64,000 bases of DNA from Coffea arabica (GCF_036785885.1 NC_092323.1:10052501-10116500); one strand, 5' to 3'; positions 47,290 through 60,780 are shown, counted from the stretch's first letter. Notes: generated by a model not told the origin, from the sequence alone. Numbers and translations: made by a program.

Positions 47290-48193
47290 TCCCTCAAGTA
47301 TAATAAAGAGAGAAGGGGAGTTACTGTAGCAGCCCCAGTGGTTACCACATGGCTCTCCTTCTTTTTGACAAGTGACATACTCCTTTTAAGAAGGTGATTT
47401 AATTTCTTTTCTTTTTTATTTTTTCATTATTTTCTCCTTCCATTTCCCTCAAGTATAATAAGAAGAGAAGGGGAGTTACTATAGTAGCCCCGATGGTTGC
47501 CACATGGCTCTCCTTCTTTCTGACAAGTGGCATACTTTTTTTAAGGAAGGTAATTTAATTTCTTTTCTTTTTTCTTTTTTCATTATTTTTTCCCTTACTT
47601 TCTCCTTTCACTTTGACCGAGACAAAAACCTACACAAAGCCTAACAGACCGCCGCTTCATCCCTTCCCACCCTTTACCTCTTTACTCGCTCCCACGCTTT
47701 ACACCTTTCTCTTTCAATGTTCTTTTTCTAAATGAGGCGAATTTACTAACATAGCTCATATTGTTAATTTTTTTTTCTAAAATTTTGCCAATGTATTCCC
47801 ATTTATACTTTTCACTGGAACATATGTTAAATGATGCTTTTAGACTTTGAGTTGCGAGTTGAATGAGTTATTTTTTTCTAACGATATTGACACAGTTTGC
47901 TATTCTATTATTATAATTTCAAATAAGGACATGTGAAGGTGTATGTATTTGTTAGAATTAATTTTATAAAAAAAAATTTCATGGTTTCTTTTTTCAATTA
48001 ATTTTTAACTTAGGACTGTGTTATTTTTGGGCTAATGTTTCAAATTAGCAATGGTAAATAGAAACACTATCATGTTGAATCTATATTTGCTATATATTTA
48101 ATTCTTATATTGTTGCGCTATTTTTCTAAATAAAAATGTAATTATATATATATTTTAAACAATATTTTACCTTGCACGGCGTGGTTTTCCTAG
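47290..48193 (+). mobile_element. Small non-autonomous Helitron with doubled 5' end
   Basis: 5' terminus TCCCTCAAGTATAATAAAGA begins at 47290 after an A; the 3' terminus is a short hairpin-like cacggcgtg then gttttcCTAG (48190-48193) followed by T. The first ~155 bp recur at once from 47445 (tccctcaagtataataagaa ... ccacatggctctccttcttt), so the element has two tandem 5' ends. No coding content; 904 bp. Confidence 0.7.
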
Positions 48194-48606
48194 TATATAT
48201 ATAAAAGTGTTTTTCCATATGACATTGCAATCACACTTGATGGTTCTTTTCTCCTGTTTAATAGACGCTCGCAATGAAAGGAGGAGGATAGCACATGTTT
48301 TCCTAGTCGGCCGAAATTCCTATCAATAGCCGACCTAATGTCCCTGAATTGGGTTTTAGAGACCATTGTAGGTTCGGGGCCTTGGGACCGAGCGGGCCTA
48401 GGAGAGTACGGCCTCGACCTCCTGAAGCCTGGGAGAGTTACTCAAGCCAGATACATACATATATGCTCCATTGTAAATGAAATTTGGCACAAGAAAGCAC
48501 CCAAAAAAAAATTGCATACACACGGTTAACCCATTTATGTGCCCGTCGCTATCGTCTTTGTTAATAATCTCAGAATAACTATTGTCACTGAAGGCGCCTC
48601 CAAGGC
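48194..48606. other. Intergenic DNA
   Basis: GC-richer patch near 48340-48450 (gggccttgggaccgagcggg...) without recognised homology; otherwise nothing seen. Confidence 0.35.
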
Positions 48607-48625
48607 AAAACTATTGTCACTGAAG

Positions 48626-48788
48626 GTCCCTTTTAAGGCAGTCGAGCTGATCTCACTAAGGATTAGTACACTCGAGATCCATGTTCGAGCCTTGTCACAA
48701 AAATGGGAAATAACCCAACAACCCGAATAAGGGTTGGGGCCTGAAGTGGGGCCAGATCCTTTTGTTTGTTAAAAAAAAAAAAAAAAAA
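48626..48788 (+). mobile_element. tRNA-derived SINE-like element
   Basis: About 160 bp with an RNA polymerase III B-box-like gttcgagcc near 48681, a 3' A run of 18 (about 48771-48788), and flanking near-identical repeats aaactattgtcactgaagg (48607-48625) and aaactattgccagtgaagc (about 48786-48804). Another copy of the flank phrase lies just upstream at 48575-48593. Confidence 0.65.
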
Positions 48789-48804
48789 CTATTGCCAGTG
48801 AAGC

Positions 48805-50569
48805 AGTAAGGAGTTAGAATCTAGACTCTAAAGGGCTATGATCTTTGATTCACTCTTATGAATAACTTAAACAAATGTTGGAGGAATTAGCTAGTACACA
48901 GTGCAAAGCAGTGGCCAATGTTGTTTGAGAAAAAAGCTCTCTAGTGTGGCACAAAAGAGTTTTTGAGATGTCAAAACTCTTTTGCTTCGCATTAGTTTGA
49001 AGACTCTTTTACTTCCCCAACTTACTTACGGCTAGTTTTAGGCACTTTTAAAGAATATATGAAACCACAATCTTTACTTTTACCGTGATATCTTTTAACA
49101 TTGACTAGGTTCTTTCATCTCATTTCATTTGAGAGTAATCTTTCGTGAAAGACCAGCGAAACAAGGCATCAGATATTAATGTTTTGGGATTGATCCAAGA
49201 ATTAGATGCCCTTCCGGACCTCTATTGATTTGATTCTTTTACCATGTTAAACAACGAATCTGCCATGGGAGTATTACGTTAATGACTTGACCGCTAGTAT
49301 AGAACTTGCAAGTAGCCTCATCTTTCATGTTTTGTCTTTAGGTTAGCGATTCCACAGCACCTATTTTAGTTCCATAACTAATTGCTATTTATGAAATGAA
49401 TATTTTTATATATCTTTTTTGGCTAGTGAAAGGCATAGTTATCATTTTGGAAGAACTATGCTGTGGAATAAAAATTTGTACTCAAGCGGAGACAACAATT
49501 CAAAGTGCAAGTACTAGCTACTAGCCTTTAGACAGAATCAGGTTGAATAATTAACATCTTGCGACTTTAGAGCGCTCTTTGAATAATTAACATCTTGCGA
49601 CTTGCATGAGCAATATCGAGGCTTCCAATTTGGTGCGGTTTCGCCTTTCATTTAGCACCATTGAATCAGGTTGAATCAACTACGGTCAAAAGACAGAATG
49701 ATTTATTTGGAAATCAATTACGAATAGCAAATGCTTTGCATATTAATTTCCGACCCCAGAATCGTATGGAAAAAGTTGGATTTACATGATTGTTATTAAA
49801 AGCTTCATTGCCCCCAAAAAGCATGAACTTTTGGTTTGTAGTGTGGAAGAATGCACCGGACAAGAATGATTACGCGAATAACAAGAACTCCAGTCGAGAT
49901 TTTTGTAGATTAAATCAAGAGAAAACTGTACAGCGTTACACTTTGATTCTCAACATTTTGGAGGAGTTTCTTTACTTAAATGCTTTCTCCGGCATGCACA
50001 TCAATCATTCCTTCTAAATCAGCCTTATTTGGACCATTGAAGCTGCAGATCAAGACATCTTTTTCCTAGTATACTGTTAAGGTTCAAGATATCTATTCTA
50101 TAGTTGCTGGCTAGATGCGGCAAATGGAAAATGCTTTCGGCCCTTAACCGAACATACAAAGCAAACAAGAGGAACATTGACCAATCAGATAGCTTATCTC
50201 TCTTGTATTATTGGCCGGTGATGATATTCCACAAGTAAAAAAAAAGATCTCTATACATCTCTTCATGTTCTGTGGTTGTGAACGATAGTAGAGTTAAATC
50301 GGTTCTCCACGTCGATCCCATGATTAGAAAAGTGAACCTTTTAGACAAGCAGATCAATAGATGACGAATATCAACGTCCACTCAAAATCAATCCTTTACC
50401 AGGCCAAACAAAAAAATGTGGAAAGCATATATCGTACGATAGATGGTGGACACTGATAAAGGGTAATGTTCAAATCTTTTTCCAATTTTTCATGCTGTAT
50501 ATCTTTCTAGATCATGCAATGATTGACATAGGTACTCAGACTCCAAAGATGCAAGTAATGAATCAAGTC
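48805..50569. other. Intergenic DNA
   Basis: No gene. A 27-bp phrase (gaataattaacatcttgcgactt) is repeated at 49543-49566 and about 49579-49602. Confidence 0.4.
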
Positions 50570-50961
50570 TGGCACTTGTCGGGGTTTCAATCCCATATCG
50601 GTATTGGAGGGAAGGGTTTGGGTAGATAAATCCCCTGGGCGCCTTCAAAAGTTGCCGGCTTTTGAAGGTTGCTCGGAGATCTAGGTTTATTTGCCGAAAT
50701 TCTTACTTTCGTAAGAAAATGTCAGGAAGAAACATTCCACTGGAGTCGTCTAGCTTGGATTTGTGGGGGGTAGTTACTTCTTAGCAGCAACAGCCATGGA
50801 GGCTTGGCCCTTGTCGAGGTTTCAATCCCACATCGGTATTGGGGGGGAAGGGTTTGGGTAGATAAGTCCCTGGACGCCTTCAAAAGTTGCCGGCTTTTGA
50901 AGGTTGCTCGGGGATCTAAATTTATTTGTTGAAGTTCTTACTTTCGTAAGAAAATGTCAGG
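50570..50961 (+). mobile_element. Miniature terminal-repeat element (TRIM-like), 392 bp
   Basis: Two direct copies of equal length, 157 bp (50570-50726 and 50805-50961), flank a 78-bp spacer. Each starts tgg(c)cacttgtcg-like, contains aatccca(c/t)atcggtattgg, a hairpin ccttcaaaagttgccggctt, and ends aagaaaatgtcagg. The 'cccacatcgg' phrase is common in the terminal repeats of plant TRIM elements. The unit is bounded by a perfect 17-bp direct repeat, aagtaatgaatcaagtc (50553-50569 and 50962-50978). No protein-coding part. A fossil whose class is uncertain, because a 17-bp duplication is not LTR-like. Confidence 0.6.
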
Positions 50962-52894
50962 AAGTAATGAATCAAGTCAAATTATGGGAGTTCAACTGAA
51001 TCTTACACTTCAGGTTATCAGTGTTCGACCGAATTAAGTTAGGTCTACGAATGAAAATGGTTGACTTTAATAATGAATTTTCAGGTAATCTTACTCTGCT
51101 TTTGAAGTTTATATTAGAAGAGAGTCAAGGAAACGATCTTAAAACATGCTTTTTCTTTCACGTAATTTTGTTGTAAGTTGACAATAAAGATAGAAATCAT
51201 AATACCAAATTAAGAAGCTTGGCCTATTGAATGAACACTTCTTCACATACAGTTTTTTGGCAATAATAGCATTCCACACGATATCATATTATTTCCTCTT
51301 TAATATGTTTATCCATTTCGAATTGTGTTTCCAGCCAACATGCATAGAACAATTTTGAAAGCTTTATAACTGATAGTAGTACTAGCTAGCAAAATCCTTA
51401 GATTGAAGTTTCTACTGATATCAATAAAATGACGCTTTAAAAGAAGAAAAGAAAAAGTTTAGGCTTAGTAAAAACTATAACTTTCAAACTGAAAAAGAAA
51501 AAAAAAACTCACATACATATATTCATGTATGTTTGTTCTGGAATTTTTGTATAAGATCATATCATTTCTCACTGATTTCTTTATTTTTTGGTAATCAAAG
51601 TATAACCGTTAGTTACTTCCCTAATTAAAAGATAACTCTAGACACGACCGCAAGATTAAATCTTTCAGTAGCATTAAGAATCAGGAAAAATACCCGTTCT
51701 ACCCAGTAAATATACTATAAGAGTTTGTTCAAATTAGATTAAATATTCCCCAAACGTACATTCGAAAGTTTCTAATATAATTAAATTCCGTCACTAGCCA
51801 CAAACACTAAAATTGCCAAACAATTATGGATTTGAAATTTTAAATGGCAGTAGATTGTTCTGGACAATTAAATACCGACCGATTATCTAATCATGCAAAA
51901 TTGTCCATCTCAAGAACAAACACAATTATCTCAGAAACAAGCTCCTTTTTACACTCAAAAGCCCTGAAAACAATATCAAACACCAAATATAAGTATAATT
52001 CAGCACTTAACATTAAATCTAGCCAAAATTAAGAAGAAATATTTATAAATAAAATGTACAATTAGCTCTCTAACACTTTTTTGAAAGAAATTTAAGTTGT
52101 TTGTAATGCATCAATCTGCTCTAATATTGCTATCTGTCACTGACTAGATGCACTCAAACAAGCTCTACATTTCTTGCATTTTCTATCATATTGTCGTTTT
52201 ACATGAATGACTTGAAAGCACACTACCATGTAACATTTATATATTTTTTGTTTTTAATACAATATTCTTAGTTATCATAATAATTGTTTTTTTTTTTGAC
52301 AGAGTATGCTAAGATGCTCCTGGTCGCTTATAAGGGTAGATACAGCAAAGGATGGCCTTATTCCAACGTCCTAGTAAAGCAATGGTATTTTGTCCCATTG
52401 TAGCCTTGTCATGCAAAGGCTACAACCACTGGCGGAAGCACGGTCGGTCCTCCCAACAAGAACGTTGTACTGTAGATGTATAATTTGCTCCTTAATTAAG
52501 CACAAGTACTATATAATTACTATTTTAATTGCTTAATTGGAGTGATGCAACATTTATGATTTTCGACAAAAACAAATCGTAGATGAAAAGTTAGGTCTAA
52601 ATTGTCTATTTATTTCCAATTCTTTTTGTTTATGTTTTTCAATTTTCAAGTAAATTCAATCATTCCTCTTCAAAAACTGATGAATTCTCTCTCAAGTATT
52701 CTTGCAAATTTATTTTTTTTTTAAAAAAAAAAAATTAATTACCCTCACTTGCATCGGTTCAATTATGCAGAACTGTATATAGAGCCCTTCAAAAGAATTA
52801 ATCAGTAACTCTCTCTAATATACTGTGATTTTAGAATGGAGTAACATACTTTTCATCTAAACTTTCCTAACACAATAAAAAAGGAAAAAAATTT

Positions 52895-53070
52895 GTGTGT
52901 TTGGATAGCCAATTTTCTTATTTTTTTTCTTTTTATTGTATGATAAACACGTTTTTCAATCATTTTTATTCTGACAGATACTTATACTTCACAAATATCA
53001 CACCACAAAATGTAATATAACATTGTTTTAAAATAAATGTTTATATTATTTTCAATCCAAATAGACACAC
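52895..53070. mobile_element. MITE
   Basis: Terminal gtgtgtttggat is mirrored by atccaaatagacacac; the interior is AT-rich with a tgtaatataacattg motif. No target duplication resolved. Confidence 0.5.
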
Positions 53071-53991
53071 TATTTTGTCATCGCAAGTATGAAAATTTTC
53101 AACTAATTCCTATAATCTCCCCATAATTGACTTTCATGCAAACTCTAACATGCCTGATCGATGTCATGATCTTATAAATTTGAGGGCAGCACTAAAATAT
53201 ATTCTGAGCTTTTAAGGAACACGTCGACAATTTTTTAAGCAATTGACAGATTTTCACTTCTGAAAGACTAACAGAAGGATTGAATCCAAAATCTCATAGA
53301 GTTGGAAATGATCGCATACACCTGGTTTCCATTCATCTTCTTTATTATCCTTAAATTCCGCTCTATTCTTTAGCAATGCCAACTTCTGATATTGTTTATG
53401 AATTACACATTCACGTATCATTAGAAGTAAAGGATTGAAATTGATCAATTAGAAAGACAAGTACTTTAACTTAAACATACCTCCCCACTAGAAAAATCTT
53501 AAAATATCAGGTTTGACTTTGAAATCAACCTAGTTATGTTGTATATAATTTATTTTTCTAATGTAAAACTATTTTCTGCGTATGTCCGTGTATTGAAAAT
53601 TAATTTATAATTAATTTCATTTGTGGGTGTGTATTTTACAAATTGTGGGTACTCAATGATAGAGTCATGATTCACAAAATCTCATGCTGGATAGGATAAT
53701 ACATTTTCATCCAAATAATATTAATGTTTCTACCAACCAAATTGAGTTTTAGAGACATATAGATTTTCAAGCATTAAATGAACTACAACATGGTTACCAT
53801 ATCATGCTGAAATTTGTAGTTCAGCTTCATTTATATTTAAGACTTCAATAAAAAATGAGTGTCATATTTTCTCAAAGTTTAAATTATTCTCAACTAAAAA
53901 ACAAACTGTCCTGATAAATACCCACTTGTAATTGACAAAATAAAATTTAGCAAGAAAATCTCATCGTACTACCCATTTCAAAATATACCTA

Positions 53992-54144
53992 GTGTTTGGG
54001 TTACACCTTATTTGCACACATTGATTTGCTTATATCATCAACACATTTTTTAATTATCTTTTTGTCTCACATACATCACATCAAAAAAGTGCTGCAGTAT
54101 TGTTTGAAAAAAAAATTATCTCAAATAATCTCCTATCCAAACAC
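53992..54144. mobile_element. MITE, same family as 42361-42516, reversed
   Basis: In reverse it reads tgtgtttggataggagatta then tttgagataatttttttttc and the atgtgatgtatgtgagac phrase, as in the 42.4-kb copy. Ends gtgtttgg and ccaaacac. Confidence 0.6.
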
Positions 54145-55271
54145 AATTTGAAAATTTCACAAGAAGAATCCATCTAAATACCCCAATCCAAAATAAAGCA
54201 AATGCTATACTGCCACACATACGTATACTAAGTACTTAGCACACTATATTATTATATGCTAAGGAGTCTTAAATATATACCAAGTACTTAGTACACTATA
54301 TTGTTATATCCTTTAAGCCTTCATTTATATTTCAGAACTACTCCTCGGTAGCACTTCATTTATACTTAATACACTGACTTGCTAATACTCACAGCACATC
54401 CCACTACTAAAACAAGACAAAAACAATTAAATGTTATCATTTCTGTCACGTCCTCCACAAAATATGGACTCATAAAACCAAGTACAACGTCATCAAATTC
54501 CTGTGGTGATGGTTAATTCTTCCTTTCGGGTCTCTTTAGGGGTCCCAAAAGCCAATAGAAATCTTTGTCGGAAACCATATAATGAAGAGAAACAAGTGTC
54601 AACCACCAGCCTTGGGTGCATTAAGGCTTGGTGGGATAGGTGACAAGAGTTCAAAACTTGTCTCCCATTAATTTATCACAATTAAATATAGTTTTACTTA
54701 AAAAATTCAGGCGGAAGTGTATTGCATTCGTCTGATTCGGTGGTAATTCAGTGCCTTCCGACTTACCCCGAAACCTCTTCAAGTCCTCCCCATAATATAG
54801 GAAGTTATCGTATAAATAAAAAATAATAGAAAAAGAGAAACAAGTGTCCAAATAGAATACGAAATTCTCACCCTTTAATAACCCCAAAAAAAGGAGCCCA
54901 CAGTAGTCCGGCTGCTTTAGTAATTTATGAGTAGGTCCTATGATTGCTATCTCTCATGTATGTTTTGGGACTAAACTCTACACAATCTTAAGAAATTAAT
55001 CTCATCGAAAGAATGGAATATACAAAAAAAAAAAAAAAAAAAACAGGCCCCAAACCCCTTCCTACCAAGTACTTCTACTTTTACTATTTCATCCAAGTCT
55101 CACTTGACGCAAACCAAGGCCCAAAAGACAGATTCCAAATAGAATTATATAAATGTCCCTCTCAATTCTGCAGTAGCAAAACTCAAGTGCCCAGTATTTT
55201 AATTACTGACTCTCTTGAATTTTCTTCAACATTTTTTCTGATGATATGAAACAATAAGGGAGAATGAAATA

Positions 55272-58200
55272 ATGGGTTGTGTAAGTGAGGAAAGGTGGTT
55301 TTATTCGGCCCAAATGATATCTACCCACACGGTTTTGGAAGAGGAAGAGACGACGAAGGAGGCGGTCAAGGTGGAGGATTTTGCTGGGTCGAAGTCCAAG
55401 AAGCAGCAGCCAGGTGAGTTGAGGTTGGAGAGAGTATTTCCTGTTTATGCTGTTGGTGTTGTTTCGGAGCCTGACCCGAATTTAGTGGCCTCGGTTGCCA
55501 AGTCGGGTTGTAAACCTGGTGACCCTATTTGGGATGCTGTCGGAGAAGAAGCTAAGTTGGAGGTAATATTTATAAGGAGTAGTTCTACTAAGTTTACTCA
55601 CTTCAATTATTGTAATATTTCACTATGTAATCCATTTTGCTTCCAAATTTATATGCCTTCCGAAATTTGGTTGTTTTTAGATGAAATTGGTAAATATAAT
55701 CAAAAGGGCTTGGAGGATTAGAAGGAAAGACTGGTTAAAGATGGAAAGAAAAGATTTTTATGCTTGACAAGCAGTGTAATGGCTAATTTTAAGTTTTTTC
55801 TGCTTTCCTCTTTTTATTTATTAATAATTACTTTTATGGCCTGTGACATTTTTGAGGATTGTAGAGGAAGCATTTCCACATTTTCTCAGAACACTGAATC
55901 TGAAGCATTTGTCCATTTAAGTTACATTTCTTAATTTCCTATGTAATCATTTGACAAGAAAATGCTACTTTAGTTCTAACACTGAATATGTAGATTACAG
56001 GCTGAAGAAAGAATTGATTTTGGTCCTACTCTTTTTGGTTGAAGTTTTTGTCTTTTCAGATACTTTTGTGGGAGTAAAGTTGCCCTGAAACTGGTTTGTA
56101 TGCCCCAATTAATAAAAAGGAGGAAAAAGTGAGAGAAAAGCAGAGATGTAAAGATATATTAGTATGAAAATCTAATGCAAAAGTACATTTTTTGCTGGAC
56201 CTTAATAGAGAAATATGACTTAGACGATGTCATCATATAGTTGTTACTGTCTGACGGATATTTTATAAAAGCTTTTGGTACTATTTTGTCACTATTCCTG
56301 ATATGCAAAATTTCAGGCAGAAAAGGAGCCAATTTTAAGCAGCTTCTTGTATGCAAGCATATTGTCACATCACTGTTTAGAGCAAGCATTGGCATTTGTC
56401 CTTGCCAATCGTCTGCAGAATCCCACACTTTTGGCGACACAATTACTAGATATTTTCTCTGATGTAATAATGCATGATCGAGGCATTCAACGTTCAATTC
56501 GCCATGATATACAGGTGTTTAATTGGCACCACAAAGTCATTTCAATTTTCTTATGAAAGTTGTAGTCATGTTTTCTGGTTGATATGGTTCTTACATGCAT
56601 TCTTTTATTTCTCAGGCATTTAAAGATCGGGATCCTTCTTGTTTGTCATATTGCTCTGCTCTGCTATACCTGAAGGTATTGCTTTCCAATCTTCCACCAC
56701 ATTTTATTTGGTTGACTAACTTTTCTGCTAGTATTAGTTTGCCAGTATGTGCCATGACATTACTGAGCCTGTTATGGCTTATTTCTCAGTGAAAAGAACT
56801 AGTAATTTGTGTTTGTAATATATATGTTTTATGTTAGATTCATTTATGTGACTTATAAATATTGATATGGCTGAATGTCTAGTCTTAAAAGGGCAGCCCA
56901 ACTGGTCAGAATCTCTGTATCCGGCAGATGAAGAAGTTGTTAGGCGTTACATAGAATGTGTTTAACTACATTTTATTTATATGTTTAGTTGGTATTGGTT
57001 CACATATTCTCATACTCAAATCCGCATAAAACATATGTTTGTAGGGATACCATTCTTTACAAACACATCGAGTTGCACATGCATTATGGAACCAAGGACG
57101 CAAAGTCTTGGCATCAGCTTTACAAAGTCGTGTCAGTGAGGTAGTATTTGGTTCTTGTACGCTTCAGTGTGGATTGAATGTTCAGATTTCAATGTGGATT
57201 GAATGTTCAGATGTTTGACAAGATTAATTTTGCATCTCCAGGTTTTTGGAGTTGACATACACCCAGGTAATATTTATTTACTTTAGTTTTTTGCACTTAT
57301 GTCATATATTCTGCTGCTTGAGTTATTTATTTTGTTCAGAAACATAAGTTTATATCATAATAAGTTAGCACCCGAACTTTTACTAATCAATTGCCTGCTT
57401 GTGCTTAAATTTGCTTGCTTTCTGATGCTTCATTTGGGGGCGACTATTAGAAGTACTTTTTGTTTGAATTTTTTCTTTGAAAGTTTGGAAATGTTTTGAA
57501 AGACGTTCAGAGATAGTTAGCAACAAACTTCTTGATGAAGCTTAAGTCTTGAGCTTTTGGATTTGAGAAACATTTCAATATATGACACCATGCTCTGAAA
57601 TGGGCACCAGATCTCATCTACTCTCCCTCATGCTTGCTTTTTTGTACAGCTGCAAAAATTGGAGAAGGAATTCTCTTGGACCATGCTACTGGTATAGTGA
57701 TTGGTGAGACAGCTGTTGTTGGGGATAGAGTTTCGCTAATGCAGGTAACAGTCACTTTTTCTATCATTGACCTGTATAGCTTTGAATGAGAAAGCTGTTT
57801 GGTTATTGGAGTTTCCGTTGTAAATGGCCTCCAGGATTTGTACTTCAGATGATACCAGATAACAAAATCTCAATTCCTGGCCTCCTTGCGGGGGATGAAG
57901 AGTGAGTTTATGTGGCTAGAAGTGCATGTTCTTAAAGAATAAAGAACTGTTGTAAAGTTGCTCAAGCTGACCGCTAACTGAAAAAGAAAAGTTGGTTGTC
58001 AGGTGATCTGGTTTTGAATAATTTTGTTAGGACATTAAGAGAAAGATAAAAGATTGAATAAGAGAAAGTAGAAATAGCTTCTGATATGTAGAAAGGGTGG
58101 AGACAATGATTTCAGCATCCAGGAACTACCTTTCACATGTTTCATTTAATGGTTCAATTTGTTCTTCCAGGCACCTCTGCACCAGTATTAACTTGAAATT

Positions 58201-59748
58201 TCTGATGAGTTTCATGTGTATTTTTCCCTTTAATTTTGTTGCAACAAATTTTCTGTCCATTTCAAGGTACTAGCATTGTGGGGGAGGTGGTGGTAGTTTT
58301 TGGTTTGGGGGAGGGGAGCATTCTTGTTGTTTACCACTGCAGATTAAGAGTGAAAGTGTGCTTGTTACTTTAGGAAATAGTAACTGACAGTAGCAGAAAA
58401 TAGACAATCAAGAATAGGATACAAAATGCTGCAAATAGTATGTTAACAGAATATAATAATCTTGCAAATTCTTCTTTACAACTCTTTGATTGTTTCTCAT
58501 TATCTTCTCTTCATTTTGTTAAAATCTTGCAGGGCGTAACCTTGGGAGGAACTGGAAAAGAAATTGGTGATCGGCATCCAAAAGTTGGTCAAGGTGCACT
58601 TATAGGAGCTAGTGCAACTATATTGGGGAACATAAGAATAGGTGAAGGTGCAATGATAGCTGCTGGTGCCCTGGTACTAAAAGATGTCCCTCCTCACAGG
58701 TAGAGTCCAGTTCTGTGATGTGCATTTGTGTTGTCTGCTAGAATCGGTGTTATTACTTATTAGTGGGTGTTCACCATTTCTACACAATTATGACCGTGTC
58801 CTTTTGGTTTGAAGCATGGTGGCTGGAATTCCAGCAAAGGTGATTGGTTATGTGGATGAGCAAGATCCCTCTCTAACAATGAAGCATGGTATGTCAGCCA
58901 CAAGTTCGTCTATATTTGGTTAACTATGCTTTACTGGGCAGATAGCTTGTGCCTGCTCCAATAAACATGAAAAGTTTCGAAAATGCATTCCCCTTCTTTT
59001 CATGTTAACTAACAAGCTATGAGGTTTAAGGGGAAAAGGAAGGAGAGAGAGAGTTACTTATAGGCTAATAGTTTATCTATTTATTTATGATTCATCCAGC
59101 CTAACTCTTAAATGGATCTATGAAATGAAGTACCTTGGCTGGTTGGAGTGTGTAAATTGGACAAAAGATTGACAACTTCTACATATGTGTTTGCCTTCCA
59201 CATTGTCCCCTGTATTTCACCAAAGTAATGGTTATCAAACTGTGACAAGTGAAACTCATTACAGGGATGTCCTGCTGAATATAAAGAAAACAAGTTTACA
59301 GCTTTGCAATGTTTTCTGCTAGTTGGAGAGTTGATCTCCCTTCTAAATCATGCAGCTATCAGAAAACACAAAACTTTATTACTGGTTTTTTTTTTATTTA
59401 CCAACTCTCGCTTGTCTTTTTCTTGCCTCTGTGTGCAGATGCCAGTAGAGAATTTTTTGAATACATAGCTGCTCGTTCCAGTGGAGGCAGATCTTCTGGT
59501 GAGATTTCTGCTAGTTTTGGTTTGAACAACTCATTTGTTTCGTAATATAGTCCTCTTCTTCGAGAAGTGTATACTCCATTCTACTTAAGCAAAGTGGGTA
59601 GAAATCATCTACTTTCCTTGTGAATGGATATGTTCGAATGAACATCTTTTAAATCTCTCATTCTGATTCTTTCACGTGTTTGTTTGCAGAAATGATTGGC
59701 CCTCAAGGAAATGGAGGTACATCCAGAGATGCACAAGTAGAGACCTAA
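55272..59748 (+). CDS. Serine O-acetyltransferase, SERAT3-like (cytosolic type)
   Basis: Ten exons: 55272-55562, 56317-56514, 56616-56675, 57045-57140, 57242-57266, 57650-57744, 58533-58699, 58815-58888, 59439-59498, 59690-59748; 1125 nt, 374 residues. It makes O-acetylserine from serine and acetyl-CoA, the carbon skeleton for cysteine. The N-terminal helical domain (LSHHCLEQALAFVLANRLQN, DIFSDVIMHDRGIQRSIRHD) is followed by the left-handed beta-helix: VDIHPAAKIG, LDHATGIVIGETAVVGD (catalytic-type His), GVTLGGTGKEIGDRHPKVG (second active-site His), GAMIAAGALVLKDVPPHSMV. The many small exons fit the plant SERAT3 group; SERAT1/2 genes have few or none. The C terminus is extended and ends ...DAQVET, lacking the terminal Ile used to bind O-acetylserine(thiol)lyase. 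Confidence 0.9.
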
Positions 59749-60780
59749 GTGTTGTTGAATGCATTTCCCCATTTACTTCAACAACTGGGGTGGAGACGTT
59801 TTTGTGTTTTCACCCTGTCAATTTCAATGTTATAGGAAAATAAAAGTTAGTCAGAGATTGGATAGACCACTCAATCATGTAAATGCCTGTGATTCCCACC
59901 CAGAGGAGATCTAAAATCGCTTGACGTGATTGATGGATTAGTTTGACGAATCCTTTTTTTTTTTTTTTTGTTCATTTCTGATATTCATTGTAATTCTTCT
60001 CATGTATGATGATGAAAATGCTTCACAAAATGCGTCTCTTCCGAATGACTATCAATTGCAGTTGAGGGAATTTGAGTCGAACATTTCCTAATTTACTACC
60101 ATCATCAACTTGGGGTCATTTACGCCCATATCAACTTGGGGCCTTAATCCCCCTTATAGAACTGTCATGTATTTTCTCCATCAAAGCGTACAGGAGTTGG
60201 ACATTAAGACTCTCAAATTGTTAACTGTTATAGCTCAACTTTAGTTGCTTTTAAATGTTGTAAAGGCTGATAGTATTAGATTGACTCTGAATAATATGTG
60301 TGTGTGTGTGTGTGTGTTTATACACACACATATACGTACATAAATATATATATATATATATATAAATATATTCTCATTTGCTTTTGTACTTTGATTAAAT
60401 CTAGCCCAAAACTAATATTGAAAATTCACCTAAGAGTCACCTTAGTTGAATTTATTTTATGTTGACATTTTTTTTTTTGGTTTTATAATCATCTTCCATA
60501 ATTAAAGCAACAAGAACAGGCCTTAAAAGTCCTTTAGTCATCGTATCAAACCTTATTAGATTTGCAATAATTTATAACTCAGTTGGATTAAGGGTATTTA
60601 ATTGAACTTCATAAATATCAATAATTTCTCCTTTGCTCTTTGTTCCTTTTTTTTTAATACAAAAATAAATTATTAAAAGAACCCTTTACTAGCTTGGTTC
60701 TACTAAACTCGTGACCATCAACGAAAGAAACGCCGGAGCTCAGATGAGCACGAGATTGTTCTCCCTCCTCCTTTCCCCAA
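59749..60780. other. Intergenic DNA with simple repeats
   Basis: 3' flank of the serine acetyltransferase gene, then low-complexity DNA: (tg)n at about 60297-60316 and (ta)n at about 60344-60362. No gene seen. Confidence 0.5.

Larger units (their letters stand above)
50979..55271. other. Long AT-rich intergenic region with MITEs
   Basis: No credible gene. MITE-like elements with gtgtttgg/ccaaacac ends lie at about 52895-53070 (gtgtgtttggat ... atccaaatagacacac) and 53992-54144 (gtgtttgggtta ... tcctatccaaacac). A near-repeat of about 45 bp (taagtacttagcacactata / caagtacttagtacactata) is at about 54228-54310. The right end is the promoter of the serine acetyltransferase gene. Confidence 0.5.
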
